From positions 3,100,001 to 3,164,000 of the forward strand of contig OW818680.1 in assembly GCA_942493055.1 (NCBI GenBank): a stretch of DNA of 64,000 bases, read 5' to 3'. Shown here one piece after another: positions 54,389-63,099 of the stretch. Positions within the stretch are counted from its first letter, which is position 1; the number at the start of each line of letters is the position of its first letter. The position numbers and the translations under genes are program-made. Origin of the DNA: CAIZQW01 sp942493055. Lineage in GTDB: Bacteria > Verrucomicrobiota > Kiritimatiellia > RFP12 > UBA1067. The notes below the pieces were generated by a model, which had not been told where the DNA came from, ran no database searches, and worked only from the letters and a program-made list of their open reading frames with translations.

Positions 54389-54406
54389 ACTACTCAAATG
54401 AGTGGT
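54389..54406. terminator. Hairpin between the regulator gene and the repeat-protein gene
   Basis: ACTACTCA and TGAGTGGT pair (one G-T) around AA and are followed by five T on the plus strand. On the minus transcript the run of A comes first, so termination there would be weak; it may nevertheless separate the two minus-strand genes. Confidence 0.3.
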
Positions 54407-54432
54407 TTTTGCACCCTGTCCGTGACAGCGCT

Positions 54433-55155
54433 TTAGATAGGACGGCGGGGCAACGGCAATGTCACGGGGCCGGCCTTAGTCCGTTCTCGGTCGTTACGGA
54501 ACTTATGCGCAGCCTCGGTACGCGACCGGACATGGAGCTTCTCGTAAATCAGTTTCAGATGCCAGCGGATGGTATCGAAACTCAGACTCAGCCGCTGCGC
54601 GATCTCCTTATTGGCAAAGCCTTGCGAGAGCAGTTCGAGGATCTCCTGTTCACGCGGGGTCAGGCTCAACTCCGTGGCGTTCTGGGACGGGGTCTCTTGA
54701 AACGTCTCAACCAGCTTGCGCGCGATCTCGCTGGTCATGGGCGCGCCCCCCTGCCGAACCTCCGTGATCGCAGCGAGAATCGACTCCGGGGCAGCGCGCT
54801 TCAAGAGATAACCGCAGGCTCCGGCGCGCAGGGCATTGAAGATCGTCTCGGTGTCATCATACACGGTGAGGATGATGACCTGCAATGTCGGCAGAAGCTC
54901 TTTCAATCGTGCCGTGCACTCGATACCCGAAAGATTGGGCAGATGGAGGTCCATCAGCACCACGTCCGGCCTGACGCAGGGAATCTCGCGTAGCGCGTCC
55001 TCGCCGCAATCGCAGGCGCACAGACAGGTAAACCCAGGGGTCTCTTCGATCAGTCGCTGGAGATTGCGCCGGACACCGGAGGCATCCTCGACGATGCCGA
55101 CGGAAATCGTACCTGTTGAAAGAAGAGCCTCTTTTTTGGTACCCTGTTTTTTCAT
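54433..55155 (-). CDS. NarL/LuxR-type response regulator
   Basis: A 240-residue protein. The receiver domain has the acidic pair in VGIVEDASG, phospho-acceptor Asp69 in VVLMDLHLP, ILTVYDD and the conserved Lys in CGYLLKRA. LSLTPREQEILELLSQGFAN starts a LuxR-type helix-turn-helix (about residues 165-230). It starts four bases after the sensor kinase stop, so it is the kinase's partner. A basic, proline-rich tail (TLPLPRRP) ends it. Targets are unknown; the nearby sulfatase, esterase and surface-protein genes are the obvious candidates. Confidence 0.92.
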   Translation of the reverse strand: MKKQGTKKEALLSTGTISVGIVEDASGVRRNLQRLIEETPGFTCLCACDCGEDALREIPCVRPDVVLMDLHLPNLSGIECTARLKELLPTLQVIILTVYDDTETIFNALRAGACGYLLKRAAPESILAAITEVRQGGAPMTSEIARKLVETFQETPSQNATELSLTPREQEILELLSQGFANKEIAQRLSLSFDTIRWHLKLIYEKLHVRSRTEAAHKFRNDRERTKAGPVTLPLPRRPI

Positions 55156-55159
55156 CGCT

Positions 55160-58100
55160 TTAACCCTTTTTTTGTCTTGCCAGCGGCAGGGTGAAGGTCA
55201 CAACGGTTCCGCCCCCAGCGTCGCTGCGTACGTCGCAGCCCCCCCCCAGGCGGGAGAGGCGATCACGCATGTTGATCAGGCCGTCGGCGCCCTCGGCGGT
55301 TGATCCCTCAGCAAGGCCCCGTCCATTGTCTTCGATCAGCATCTGGAGCGTGCCCTCGCGGACAGACACCCTCAGCCACAACTCCGTCGCAACCGAGTGA
55401 CGCACCGCATTGTTCAGCGCCTCCTTGAACGCGAGAAAGAGTCCGTGCCGCTGCTCGGAGTCAAGCGGGGCCTGCGGCAACTCCTTGGCCACATCCAACC
55501 TGCAGTGGATAGGCGTTGCCTCAAGAAATCGCTGGGCATAATGACAAAAATAAGAGATGACTGATGTGAGCGCATCATTCTTAGGGTTCACCGCCCACAC
55601 AATCTCATCCAGCGCGGCCACCATCTCACGCGAATGTTCGACAATCTCGCCCAAATACCCCTGCGCTTTTTTCAGCGTTGTCGCCGGGCGCACACCCAGC
55701 GACCCAAGCAGGCTGATCTCAGTCAGGCGTGCGCCTAGATCGTCATGCAAGTCCCGGGCGATGCGGACCCGTTCCTGTTCCGTCGCCTGCCTTATCCTCA
55801 TCCGCTCGATCTGAAAACGATGGCGTCGACGAATAACTGAAACGCCCCAGCCCGCCAGCGCCCCGATGGCCAGCAACAGTCCCAGCACGCGAACCCAGCC
55901 CCGTTCCCACCAGTAAGGCGCAACCATCAGCGCCAATTCCGCACCGGTCTCATTCCAGACGCCATCGCTGTTACAGGCTGTCACCTGGAAGCGGTAGCGC
56001 CCGGGCGGAAGCCAGGAATAGGTGGCACCTCGACGCAGGCCTGCATCTATCCAGTCCGTATCGACGCCCCACAACCGATATTTGAAGCTGAGAGCGTCCG
56101 GCTTCATCAAACTCAAGGCGGTGAAGGTAATCTCGACCTGCTTCTGGCCAGGCGGCAGATCAAGGGGCACGCCCTCTTGACACAATTCGGCCGGCACCCT
56201 ATCCGCTCGTATAGAGGGAGACTCGCCGACCCCATAAGCCGCCATAGTTTTCCCGTTGGAGACGACGCGCTCGATCACGACGGTGGGCGGATTCGGATTC
56301 AGTTTAAGAGCCGACGTATAGACAACGGCCACGCCCGACTGCGTCGCGAACAAGAGCCGCCCGTCCCCGCAGCGCAGCGCGCTCGGCCAAGCGTCGTAAC
56401 TGGCCTGCAATCCTGGCAACCCGTCTTTCTGCCAATAGGCCACCGGCCGCACACGCTTCACACGTCCCGCAGCCAGATCAGTGAGTTCCTTTTCTCGGAT
56501 TGAAAAAATGCCCCGGTTACCCGCGCACCACAGACGGCCACGGTCATCCAGAAGTATGTTGGAAATGTAGTCATCCGGCAACCCCTGTTCCATCCTGCAA
56601 TGGGTGAAACGTCCAGATTGTAGCCGCCCCAATCCCTGACCGCCATATCCGATCCATACACTGCCGTCTGGTGTCGCCAATAGACACCGTATGGTCCTCG
56701 CACCAGCTAATGTGCGCGGGGTCTCATCGATCAACCCGTTCTTTCCCACCTTTAGCAGCAGACCTCTGGCCGTAGCCGCCCAGCAGTCCCCTGCGGCATC
56801 CACGGTCAAGGCCGCAACAGGCCCACTTTCTGCAGGCAGGTCAAATGTACGCAACAGCCCAGCCTCACGGCACTGCAAGTACTGCCGTTTCGTTTCTGGC
56901 GTTCCAGCGCCGATCCAAAGTGCCCCTGTGGCTGTGGTCAGCAAAGCATAAACCCGGACTCCAGCCAATCCGTTTGTGGTACAAAGATGGGGTCCAACTC
57001 GCCCCTCCCGCCAATGGAAAAGGCCGTCGTTTTCCGTGCCGATCCAGATGCCACCGCCAGGATCTGCAGCCACGCATTGGACATCAGAGGCATTCCACCC
57101 GTCTTCTACGGACAACGGCTTCCAGCCAAGCTCTGTGTTCCGCAATACCACCCCTTTTTGCCAGCCGACTGCCCAGAGGTGGCCGGACGTGTCCTGGCAG
57201 ACGGACCGTACCGACTCGAACGACGTGCTGGAGCCCGTGGTCAGCAGTTCAACAACCCGCGGCTGCAATTGACTCAAGCCGCCACCGCGCGTACCGACCC
57301 AGACGTTCCCGTCACGGTCATGCTTCAGACTCAGAACCGTCTGCCGTGCAAAGTGCTCGGTCGCAAACCCTGCGCCATCGTAACGGAACAAGCCCACCTC
57401 GCGTGTACCGATCCACAGCATACCGGCCGCATCCTCGTACAGGATCGTCGGCGTCACCGTGGTCTCCTTTATTGACAGACTGCCCTTCTTTGTCGGTATC
57501 GCGCCATCGGTGAGGCGCGTCAGCTCTTTTGCCTTGCATAGCCAGATCCCGCCGTCACGCGCTCCTGCGATAAGTTGCCCGTCAAACTCCGCCACAGGAT
57601 GAAATGCGCCCTCCCTAAAAACACCGACCCAGCCCCCTTTGAAAAACCACAATTGCCCCTTGCCATCCATCTCCAGTTGACAAGCCCCGCCGACCGAGTT
57701 CCCCCCCGGAACAGCGAACAAAGAGGCTTGCCCGTCCTGTATACGCACGACTTCCCCGGTGATATAAGACACCCATACCGCTCCTTCGGTGTCTTCCACC
57801 AGCGAAACCGTCCTGCGGTTCAGTTGCCCGTCCCCCGAAGGAATAACCGTCGTAACCCGTCCCCTCTCCACGCAGACCACGGCACCCAAGTCCTTCGCGA
57901 CCCATAAACGGCCGCGTCGGTCAGCCAGCAGGGCCTGGATCGGAATCGTTGGCGACGTGGCCGACGTCAAAGGGAAGGGCGTGAATTGCACGCCATCGAA
58001 ACGCGCCAGCCCTGTCTTCGTCGCCACCCACAGAAATCCGTCGCCCGTCTGCTCGATGGCGACCACCGTATTGTCCGGCAACCCCGTGTCCGCCTGCCAG

Positions 58101-58195
58101 GTGCGGACCAGCCACGGCGGGCTCGCCCCCACTGGTCCAGTCGTTGCGACAATCACCGCAACGACCCGCAACGAATATGCCACCACGCTATTCAA
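55160..58195 (-). CDS. Propeller-type sensor histidine kinase (Reg_prop / Y_Y_Y / HisKA_3)
   Basis: A 1011-residue membrane sensor. The TTG at 58195 follows GGAGGGG closely and leads into a signal segment. Residues about 30-650 are two-component regulator propeller blades (TGLPDNTVVAIEQTGDGFLW, GLPDDYISNILLDDRGRLW). A Y_Y_Y-type sandwich follows (FKYRLWGVDTDWIDAG), one membrane helix at about 775-797 (VLGLLLAIGALAGWGVSVI), then RIARDLHDDLGARL with the phospho-His of the HisKA_3 type and an ATPase domain (NNAVRHS, DNGRGL). This periplasmic architecture is used for sensing glycan breakdown products. A G9 run in the coding strand at 55239-55247 could slip. Confidence 0.92.
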   Translation of the reverse strand: MNSVVAYSLRVVAVIVATTGPVGASPPWLVRTWQADTGLPDNTVVAIEQTGDGFLWVATKTGLARFDGVQFTPFPLTSATSPTIPIQALLADRRGRLWVAKDLGAVVCVERGRVTTVIPSGDGQLNRRTVSLVEDTEGAVWVSYITGEVVRIQDGQASLFAVPGGNSVGGACQLEMDGKGQLWFFKGGWVGVFREGAFHPVAEFDGQLIAGARDGGIWLCKAKELTRLTDGAIPTKKGSLSIKETTVTPTILYEDAAGMLWIGTREVGLFRYDGAGFATEHFARQTVLSLKHDRDGNVWVGTRGGGLSQLQPRVVELLTTGSSTSFESVRSVCQDTSGHLWAVGWQKGVVLRNTELGWKPLSVEDGWNASDVQCVAADPGGGIWIGTENDGLFHWREGRVGPHLCTTNGLAGVRVYALLTTATGALWIGAGTPETKRQYLQCREAGLLRTFDLPAESGPVAALTVDAAGDCWAATARGLLLKVGKNGLIDETPRTLAGARTIRCLLATPDGSVWIGYGGQGLGRLQSGRFTHCRMEQGLPDDYISNILLDDRGRLWCAGNRGIFSIREKELTDLAAGRVKRVRPVAYWQKDGLPGLQASYDAWPSALRCGDGRLLFATQSGVAVVYTSALKLNPNPPTVVIERVVSNGKTMAAYGVGESPSIRADRVPAELCQEGVPLDLPPGQKQVEITFTALSLMKPDALSFKYRLWGVDTDWIDAGLRRGATYSWLPPGRYRFQVTACNSDGVWNETGAELALMVAPYWWERGWVRVLGLLLAIGALAGWGVSVIRRRHRFQIERMRIRQATEQERVRIARDLHDDLGARLTEISLLGSLGVRPATTLKKAQGYLGEIVEHSREMVAALDEIVWAVNPKNDALTSVISYFCHYAQRFLEATPIHCRLDVAKELPQAPLDSEQRHGLFLAFKEALNNAVRHSVATELWLRVSVREGTLQMLIEDNGRGLAEGSTAEGADGLINMRDRLSRLGGGCDVRSDAGGGTVVTFTLPLARQKKG

Positions 58196-58217
58196 GTCAC
58201 CCCTCCAGACAAAAGGC

Positions 58218-59243
58218 TCACTTACTCCCGATCAATTTTTTCATGGCCTCGCCCATGGCCTCGCCGATGAGGTAATAGGTCTCGGCATTGGAGAACCAGT
58301 GATAATCCTGCCGGGTGGGCGATTCCTCTCTCGGACGCCAAAAAGCTTTGGTGCCGACAAACGCGACATTCCCCTTGAACTCGGGATACTCGGCCACGGC
58401 GGCCTGGGCTTTCATCAGGGAGAGCGCACGCGGATTTTTCTCCTCGAATCCGCCCATGCCAGTCTCGGCAATCACGAAGGGCAGCTTCGGAATCTTCAGT
58501 TCTTGACGGATGTCGCGAATAAAATTCGCCATGTTCTTCTCGTACTCCGCATTGCACTGAGAATCAACACGGTCATTCCAGCCCTGATGCCAGCCGAAAC
58601 CGACTATCTCATAACCGCGTCCCTCGGACCCCGGCACGATTTCTTTCAGCCGGCTGAGCGTTTCCCGCACAAGTGAAAGTGTTTCGCGATAATACTTGCC
58701 GGTCATGGTCGGATCTTTGTCAAAAGCCTCTTGGGCTTTCGCGCCAAATTTATACGGCACAGAACCTGAACTTGGCGGACGGAAATCAACCCCCAGACTC
58801 TTGCCGCCCCAGGCGCATTTGATCAGCAGCACCGGTTCTGCCAGTGCATTCCCCATAACCCAGCCGAACCCCAGTTCCGGCCCGATTAGCCCCGGTTTCG
58901 CGCCGAACCCTACGGTCAACGGCCCTTTGCGGTCGAGATAGGAAATCCAGACATCATCCCGCACCAGCCACTTGCCATCCTTATCTGCCAGGTGTTTGAA
59001 GCGGGCTGCCGTCTTCGGATCTTTCACAACATATTCGAGACTCCCCTTGCCGTCATTATGTCTCGGCTCCGAGGCAATAATGCCTTGCCCTTCCATGTTG
59101 GACTGCCCGGCAAGGATGAAAACCTTCACCGGGCCCAGTCCCGCCTGCTTGGCCAATGCCGTTTGCTGTGTCATGCCGGGCTGCGCGAGCAGGAGCGCTG
59201 CGACGGTTGCGAACACGGTTGAGCTAATGGATTGTCCCTTCAT
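58218..59243 (-). CDS. Exported SASA-type carbohydrate acetylesterase
   Basis: A 341-residue protein with AAGGAG upstream and a signal peptide. VFILAGQSNMEGQG carries the nucleophile Ser48 of the SGNH/sialate O-acetylesterase (SASA, CE6-like) fold. IKCAWGGKSL and VGFGWHQGWNDR are the second and third blocks, and DYHWFSNAE supplies the C-terminal Asp-His pair. It would remove acetyl groups from sugars, preparing glycan for the sulfatases. It precedes the sensor kinase by 22 bases on the same strand, so the two may be cotranscribed. A good promoter lies just upstream. Confidence 0.88.
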   Translation of the reverse strand: MKGQSISSTVFATVAALLLAQPGMTQQTALAKQAGLGPVKVFILAGQSNMEGQGIIASEPRHNDGKGSLEYVVKDPKTAARFKHLADKDGKWLVRDDVWISYLDRKGPLTVGFGAKPGLIGPELGFGWVMGNALAEPVLLIKCAWGGKSLGVDFRPPSSGSVPYKFGAKAQEAFDKDPTMTGKYYRETLSLVRETLSRLKEIVPGSEGRGYEIVGFGWHQGWNDRVDSQCNAEYEKNMANFIRDIRQELKIPKLPFVIAETGMGGFEEKNPRALSLMKAQAAVAEYPEFKGNVAFVGTKAFWRPREESPTRQDYHWFSNAETYYLIGEAMGEAMKKLIGSK

Positions 59244-59279
59244 GATATCTCCTTATTATGAACCCCTTGAATATGATCT

Positions 59280-59307
59280 ATTATGATACGAAGGCCATAT
59301 TAGTCAA
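59280..59307 (-). promoter_or_regulatory. Sigma-70-type promoter for the SASA/two-component operon
   Basis: On the minus strand TTGACT (59307-59302) and CATAAT (59285-59280) are separated by 16 bases, 5/6 matches each to consensus. The expected start point is near 59273, giving a leader of about 30 bases before the ATG at 59243. Confidence 0.6.
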
Positions 59308-59362
59308 CCCCGAAATCATAAATGCGACCATAAATACGAATACTGTTCAGATGGAGCGGGGC

Positions 59363-60736
59363 TTATTTCCGCTTGCGCTTATTCGCTTTTGCGCCGGGCT
59401 CGGGGCCGTCGTTATCTCTTTTCTGGGCATGGGCGCCGCCCCAGAGGGGTGGCACATTGAGTTTGTCCCAGGCCTCCCACTTGGCCTGAAACTCCTTGAC
59501 CTTGTCAGGCATATCCTTGGCGAGATCGTTGCTCTCACCGATATCCTTTGACAGATCGTAAAGCTCAAAGGGCGTGACCTCGTTCTTGCCGACCATCTCG
59601 GGAATGACGTTGATGTCATAACGGACTAGCTTGTAGTTGCCGTCCCGGATCGCCATCTGCTTGCCAAAGCGCCAGCAGAGCGTCTGATGCGGTGCCTCTT
59701 TCTTTTCACCCGCCAGATACGGGAGCACGTGCACGCCTTCGAGTTTGTCCAGTGAGGCGCCTGCAAGGGTCGCAAAGGTCGCGGTGAGGTCGAGCTGGAT
59801 CACCGGGTTCTCATAGATGCCCGGCTTGATGGTTCCAGGCCAGCTCATGACAAAGGGGACGCGGATGCCGCCTTCAAGCGTGGTGCGCTTGGAGCCTCTC
59901 AACGGCGCATTGACAGAGCCATTGATCGTGACGCCCTTCATGACCGGCCCTCCGTTGTCGCTGATGAAGGTGACGAGCGTGTTCTTGTCCAACTGCTCAT
60001 CCTTCAATTTTTTGAGGACGATACCGATGGAATCATCCATGGCGGACATCATGGCAGCGTAGGTGCGCCGCTGGGTGTCTTGGATATGTTTGAATTTTTC
60101 AAGACGGTCATCGGTTGCCTGCATGGGCGTATGCACCGCATTAAAGGCGAGGTAGAGGAACCAGGGCTTGCCTTTGTTCCGGTCGATGAAGCTGACTGCT
60201 TCGCGACCAAACGCGTCGGTTGAATAGCCGATCTCCTTGACAGGCTCATTGCCGCGCAGATAGTTGCCTGCATCCTTGTAACTGTTTGCACCACCTAAAA
60301 AACCAAAGAACTCATCAAAGCCGCGCTTCATCGGACGCATCTCCGGCGCAGCTCCCAGATGCCATTTGCCGACAAGGCCTGTTGTATAGCCCACGGCTTT
60401 CATCCGATCCGCAATCGTCTTCTCTGTAAGCGGCAAGCCCTGATCGCCGCCGCTCGGGTTGAACTCGTGTCCGAAACGTGTCTGACAGCGGCCTGCCATC
60501 AAGCCTGCACGCGTCGGCGAACAGTAGGGACCTGTCACATAGCCGTTTGTAAATTTTACGCCTGAGGCCGCCAGAGCGTCCAGATTGGGCGTGGGAATAT
60601 CTTTGCAACCGTGGAACCCGACATCCGCATATCCCATGTCATCGCCGACAATCATCAGAATATTCGGCTTCTCCGCATGCGCCCCGATCGCCAGTGCGCA
60701 AACAAATCCAATTGCCCCCGTTCTTAATGTAGTCAT
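59363..60736 (-). CDS. Secreted type I sulfatase
   Basis: A 457-residue protein with signal peptide MTTLRTGAIGFVCALAIGAH. MIVGDDMGYADVGFHGC, GPYCSPTRAGLMAGR (Cys72), VGKWHLGAAP and FISDNGGPVM are intact. GAKANKRKRK forms the basic tail seen in five other sulfatases of the window. It begins 15 bases after the radical-SAM gene on the same strand and ends 119 bases before the SASA esterase start. It is the only sulfatase here that is separate from the main cluster. Confidence 0.92.
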   Translation of the reverse strand: MTTLRTGAIGFVCALAIGAHAEKPNILMIVGDDMGYADVGFHGCKDIPTPNLDALAASGVKFTNGYVTGPYCSPTRAGLMAGRCQTRFGHEFNPSGGDQGLPLTEKTIADRMKAVGYTTGLVGKWHLGAAPEMRPMKRGFDEFFGFLGGANSYKDAGNYLRGNEPVKEIGYSTDAFGREAVSFIDRNKGKPWFLYLAFNAVHTPMQATDDRLEKFKHIQDTQRRTYAAMMSAMDDSIGIVLKKLKDEQLDKNTLVTFISDNGGPVMKGVTINGSVNAPLRGSKRTTLEGGIRVPFVMSWPGTIKPGIYENPVIQLDLTATFATLAGASLDKLEGVHVLPYLAGEKKEAPHQTLCWRFGKQMAIRDGNYKLVRYDINVIPEMVGKNEVTPFELYDLSKDIGESNDLAKDMPDKVKEFQAKWEAWDKLNVPPLWGGAHAQKRDNDGPEPGAKANKRKRK

Positions 60737-60751
60737 GGCTCTCCTTTGTTA

Positions 60752-62395
60752 TTAATGAAAGGCTTCGCTTAATACATATTCGGCTTCGTCTTTCCATGAG
60801 GCCTCGATCACCGCCTGCGGTGCGAGTTTGATAAAAAGCCGACGCGCCACCATTTTCTTTTGGCCGAGCGGCGAGACCAGACGGTCCAGCCAATGGCCGG
60901 GTAAGCCCCGCAGCACAGCTACCAGCTCATCCAAAACATCCAAGGGGAACTCTTCACTGACAGTCAGCACGAATTGCCACAAGATGTGCGGCTCGCTGTT
61001 CACGGCCGCCTTGATCGTCTCAATGATCTGCGGCAGGCCTTCGTACGAGAAGTCGAAGTAGCGCGTCGCTCGATTCTTTTCTTCCGTCCTTCCGTCCTTC
61101 TGTCCTTCTGTCACACGCTTCGGGTTAAACAACCCTGCAAGGCGCTTGCCGACAAAGCGCGGTGTCGGCGAGTCAAAACCGCCGAGCATCTCAGAGGCGG
61201 TCTGTTCAACACGTGCCAGTTGCGCAGAAGAGAGCTCGTCTGTTGCCAGCACGCGGTAGGGCGGCAGCGGTTGCGCGCGCAGGCCGAGCTCTTTCGCACG
61301 GTCACGCAATTCTGTTCCGGGCAGCAGGAGGGTCGGCAGAAATTGCGGGTGAATCGCATCGCCAAAGCGCGCCAGCCAGTCGATGGAACGCTGCATGTCC
61401 TGTGCGTCCTGCGCAGGCAGCGCATACATAAAATCGACGGTCGGCTTGATGTTGTGGCGCAGCAGGGCCTCGATGCCGCGCCAGACCTTCTGTTCATTCA
61501 GCGGACGATGGATGATGCGGAGCACCTTCGGGTCTGTGCTCTGCACGCCCACCTCGGCCTCTGTGATGCCGGCTTGCGCCATGAGCTTGGCCTGTGCATC
61601 AGTCAGCGTATCCGCGCGGATCTCAACAAAGAAGGCGATCTTTTTATCGCGGTTGACGCGGCGCAACATCTCGAGCATCTCATCAAAGCGCGGATGCGCA
61701 TTAAAGGTCGGGTCCACGAGCCGGATCTCTTTTGCGGCGCGCTTGCGCAGGATGCGGATGCGTTCCGCAACATCGTCCGGCTCCAGGCAGGTAGTTGCAC
61801 TGCGCCTGAGATTGTAGCAGCAGAAGGCGCACTTCATGGGACAGCCGCGATTCGTCTCCAAATACGCCATGCCAAAGGCATCGGGCTTATTGATCGGGTG
61901 GTCCGGCGCAGGCAGCGCATCAACGAGGCGGATGGGCTTTGCGTCGCACGCGCGATAGATCCGGGTCGCGGAACGCCCCTTTTGAAACTGCTCTAAAATT
62001 TCAGGGAAGAGGGGCTCGCCCTCGCCGATACAGAGTGCATCTGCGATTGATCGTTTGAGGAGCGGATGTTGATCCGCGATTTCGGGTCCGCCCAGTACGA
62101 TCCAGACGTGTGGCAGAATCTTGCGCACGCAAGCGAGCAGATGGAGCGTGCGCTCGATGTTCCATAAGTAGCAGGTGGCTGCAATGGCATCGGGCTGCGC
62201 CTTCACCAGCGCCGTGATCAGGGCTTGGTCGCTGCCGGTCTCCTGTTCCGAAAGCGCGCGAAGAACAGTCCACTGCTTTCCCGTTTCCGAGCGTTCCAGT
62301 GCAGCGGTCAAGCAGGCTGCGGCCAGCATGTTGTTTTCGCCCGGCGAGGTGACATCGTGATCCAGGCGCGGCAGTTGTAGAAAGAGAAGGTTCAT
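60752..62395 (-). CDS. B12-binding-domain radical SAM protein
   Basis: A 547-residue cytoplasmic protein. The N-terminal 140 residues look like a cobalamin-binding Rossmann domain (AIAATCYLWNIERTLHLLAC, IVLGGPEIAD). GCPMKCAFCCY holds the CxxxCxxC iron-sulfur motif, and VDPTFNAHPRFDEM with GVQSTDPKVLRIIHRP continues a radical SAM barrel. A C-terminal region of about 180 residues follows. Members of this COG1032-type group methylate or rearrange unactivated carbons; the substrate here is unknown. It lacks the SPASM cysteine clusters of anaerobic sulfatase-maturating enzymes, so it is probably not the sulfatase activator despite its position. Confidence 0.85.
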   Translation of the reverse strand: MNLLFLQLPRLDHDVTSPGENNMLAAACLTAALERSETGKQWTVLRALSEQETGSDQALITALVKAQPDAIAATCYLWNIERTLHLLACVRKILPHVWIVLGGPEIADQHPLLKRSIADALCIGEGEPLFPEILEQFQKGRSATRIYRACDAKPIRLVDALPAPDHPINKPDAFGMAYLETNRGCPMKCAFCCYNLRRSATTCLEPDDVAERIRILRKRAAKEIRLVDPTFNAHPRFDEMLEMLRRVNRDKKIAFFVEIRADTLTDAQAKLMAQAGITEAEVGVQSTDPKVLRIIHRPLNEQKVWRGIEALLRHNIKPTVDFMYALPAQDAQDMQRSIDWLARFGDAIHPQFLPTLLLPGTELRDRAKELGLRAQPLPPYRVLATDELSSAQLARVEQTASEMLGGFDSPTPRFVGKRLAGLFNPKRVTEGQKDGRTEEKNRATRYFDFSYEGLPQIIETIKAAVNSEPHILWQFVLTVSEEFPLDVLDELVAVLRGLPGHWLDRLVSPLGQKKMVARRLFIKLAPQAVIEASWKDEAEYVLSEAFH

Positions 62396-62397
62396 GC

Positions 62398-62838
62398 TCA
62401 GTTTGTATTTATTATTTTTGAAAAGTGTTCAGGGGTGATGATTGGGCACCCTTTAAAATTCTCAACCGCAAGAAGGTCTGCATCGCCAGTCACCAGAAAA
62501 TCTGCGCCGCTCTGCTTCGCCAGGAGCAAAAATTTCTGATCGTGCGGATCTCTGCAAACAGGAATTGTTTGGATGTTGCGAACATTTACTGTTTCGGCAT
62601 ACGGAAGAAACGACTCGATCACGGTCTGCTGTTCCACGGGTGTCAGCTTGAATTTCGGATACGCCAGCACGCGAAGCAATTCACAAAGCGTCTCTTTTGA
62701 AACCAACGGGATGATCCGCTTGCCTTTCCACGCGTCACTAATCCAGGAAACCCGCCCCGAGCGAAAGAGCAAAGCTGAAAGGATCACGTTTGTATCAAAG
62801 ACGACCCGAGGCTGGACTATTTCCGCTTGCGCGACCAT
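62398..62838 (-). CDS. PIN-domain toxin (VapC-like, PilT N-terminus type)
   Basis: A 146-residue protein. VVFDTNVILSALL begins the PIN domain with its first catalytic Asp, LCELLRVLAYPKFKL carries the conserved Glu, and DPHDQKFLLLAKQSGADFLV with TGDADLL supplies the remaining acids, a complete magnesium-dependent RNase site. It overlaps the antitoxin gene by 22 bases, the usual coupling of such modules. Its stop lies two bases before the radical-SAM start. Confidence 0.88.
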   Translation of the reverse strand: MVAQAEIVQPRVVFDTNVILSALLFRSGRVSWISDAWKGKRIIPLVSKETLCELLRVLAYPKFKLTPVEQQTVIESFLPYAETVNVRNIQTIPVCRDPHDQKFLLLAKQSGADFLVTGDADLLAVENFKGCPIITPEHFSKIINTN

Positions 62839-63041
62839 GTGATGGCCTCCTGCAGATCTTTTTCTGTGATCCCGAGTGATTCCATTTTTTCGCGCACAAC
62901 ACTCAGTGAATTCGTATTGACGGGTTCAAGAATGATCCTCCCATATTCCGTTTCCACAGAAAAATATCGCACAGCGCCAAACTGCTCAATAATGCGCTTG
63001 GGTAGAGTCAATTGATTTTTGCTGGTCAGTTTTGCAAGCAT
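62817..63041 (-). CDS. AbrB/SpoVT-type antitoxin (VapB-like)
   Basis: A 74-residue protein beginning MLAKLTSKNQLTLPKRII, the swapped-hairpin AbrB DNA-binding motif; ILEPVN closes the fold and a charged helix that would bind the toxin follows (EKDLQEAITWSRKRK). The start at 63041 has AAGGA about seven bases upstream; a longer form from 63092 adds residues with no such site. It would repress its own operon together with the PIN toxin. Confidence 0.85.
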   Translation of the reverse strand: MLAKLTSKNQLTLPKRIIEQFGAVRYFSVETEYGRIILEPVNTNSLSVVREKMESLGITEKDLQEAITWSRKRK

Positions 63042-63099
63042 AGCATTTCCTTGTTTCCTTACATTCTTACATAAAGACATGCTGGAGATCAAGAGAAAA

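Noticed and set aside
60752..62395. Radical SAM gene as the sulfatase-maturating enzyme
   Set aside because: It has a cobalamin-type N-terminal domain and lacks the C-terminal cysteine clusters of anSME, so proximity to a sulfatase is not enough.
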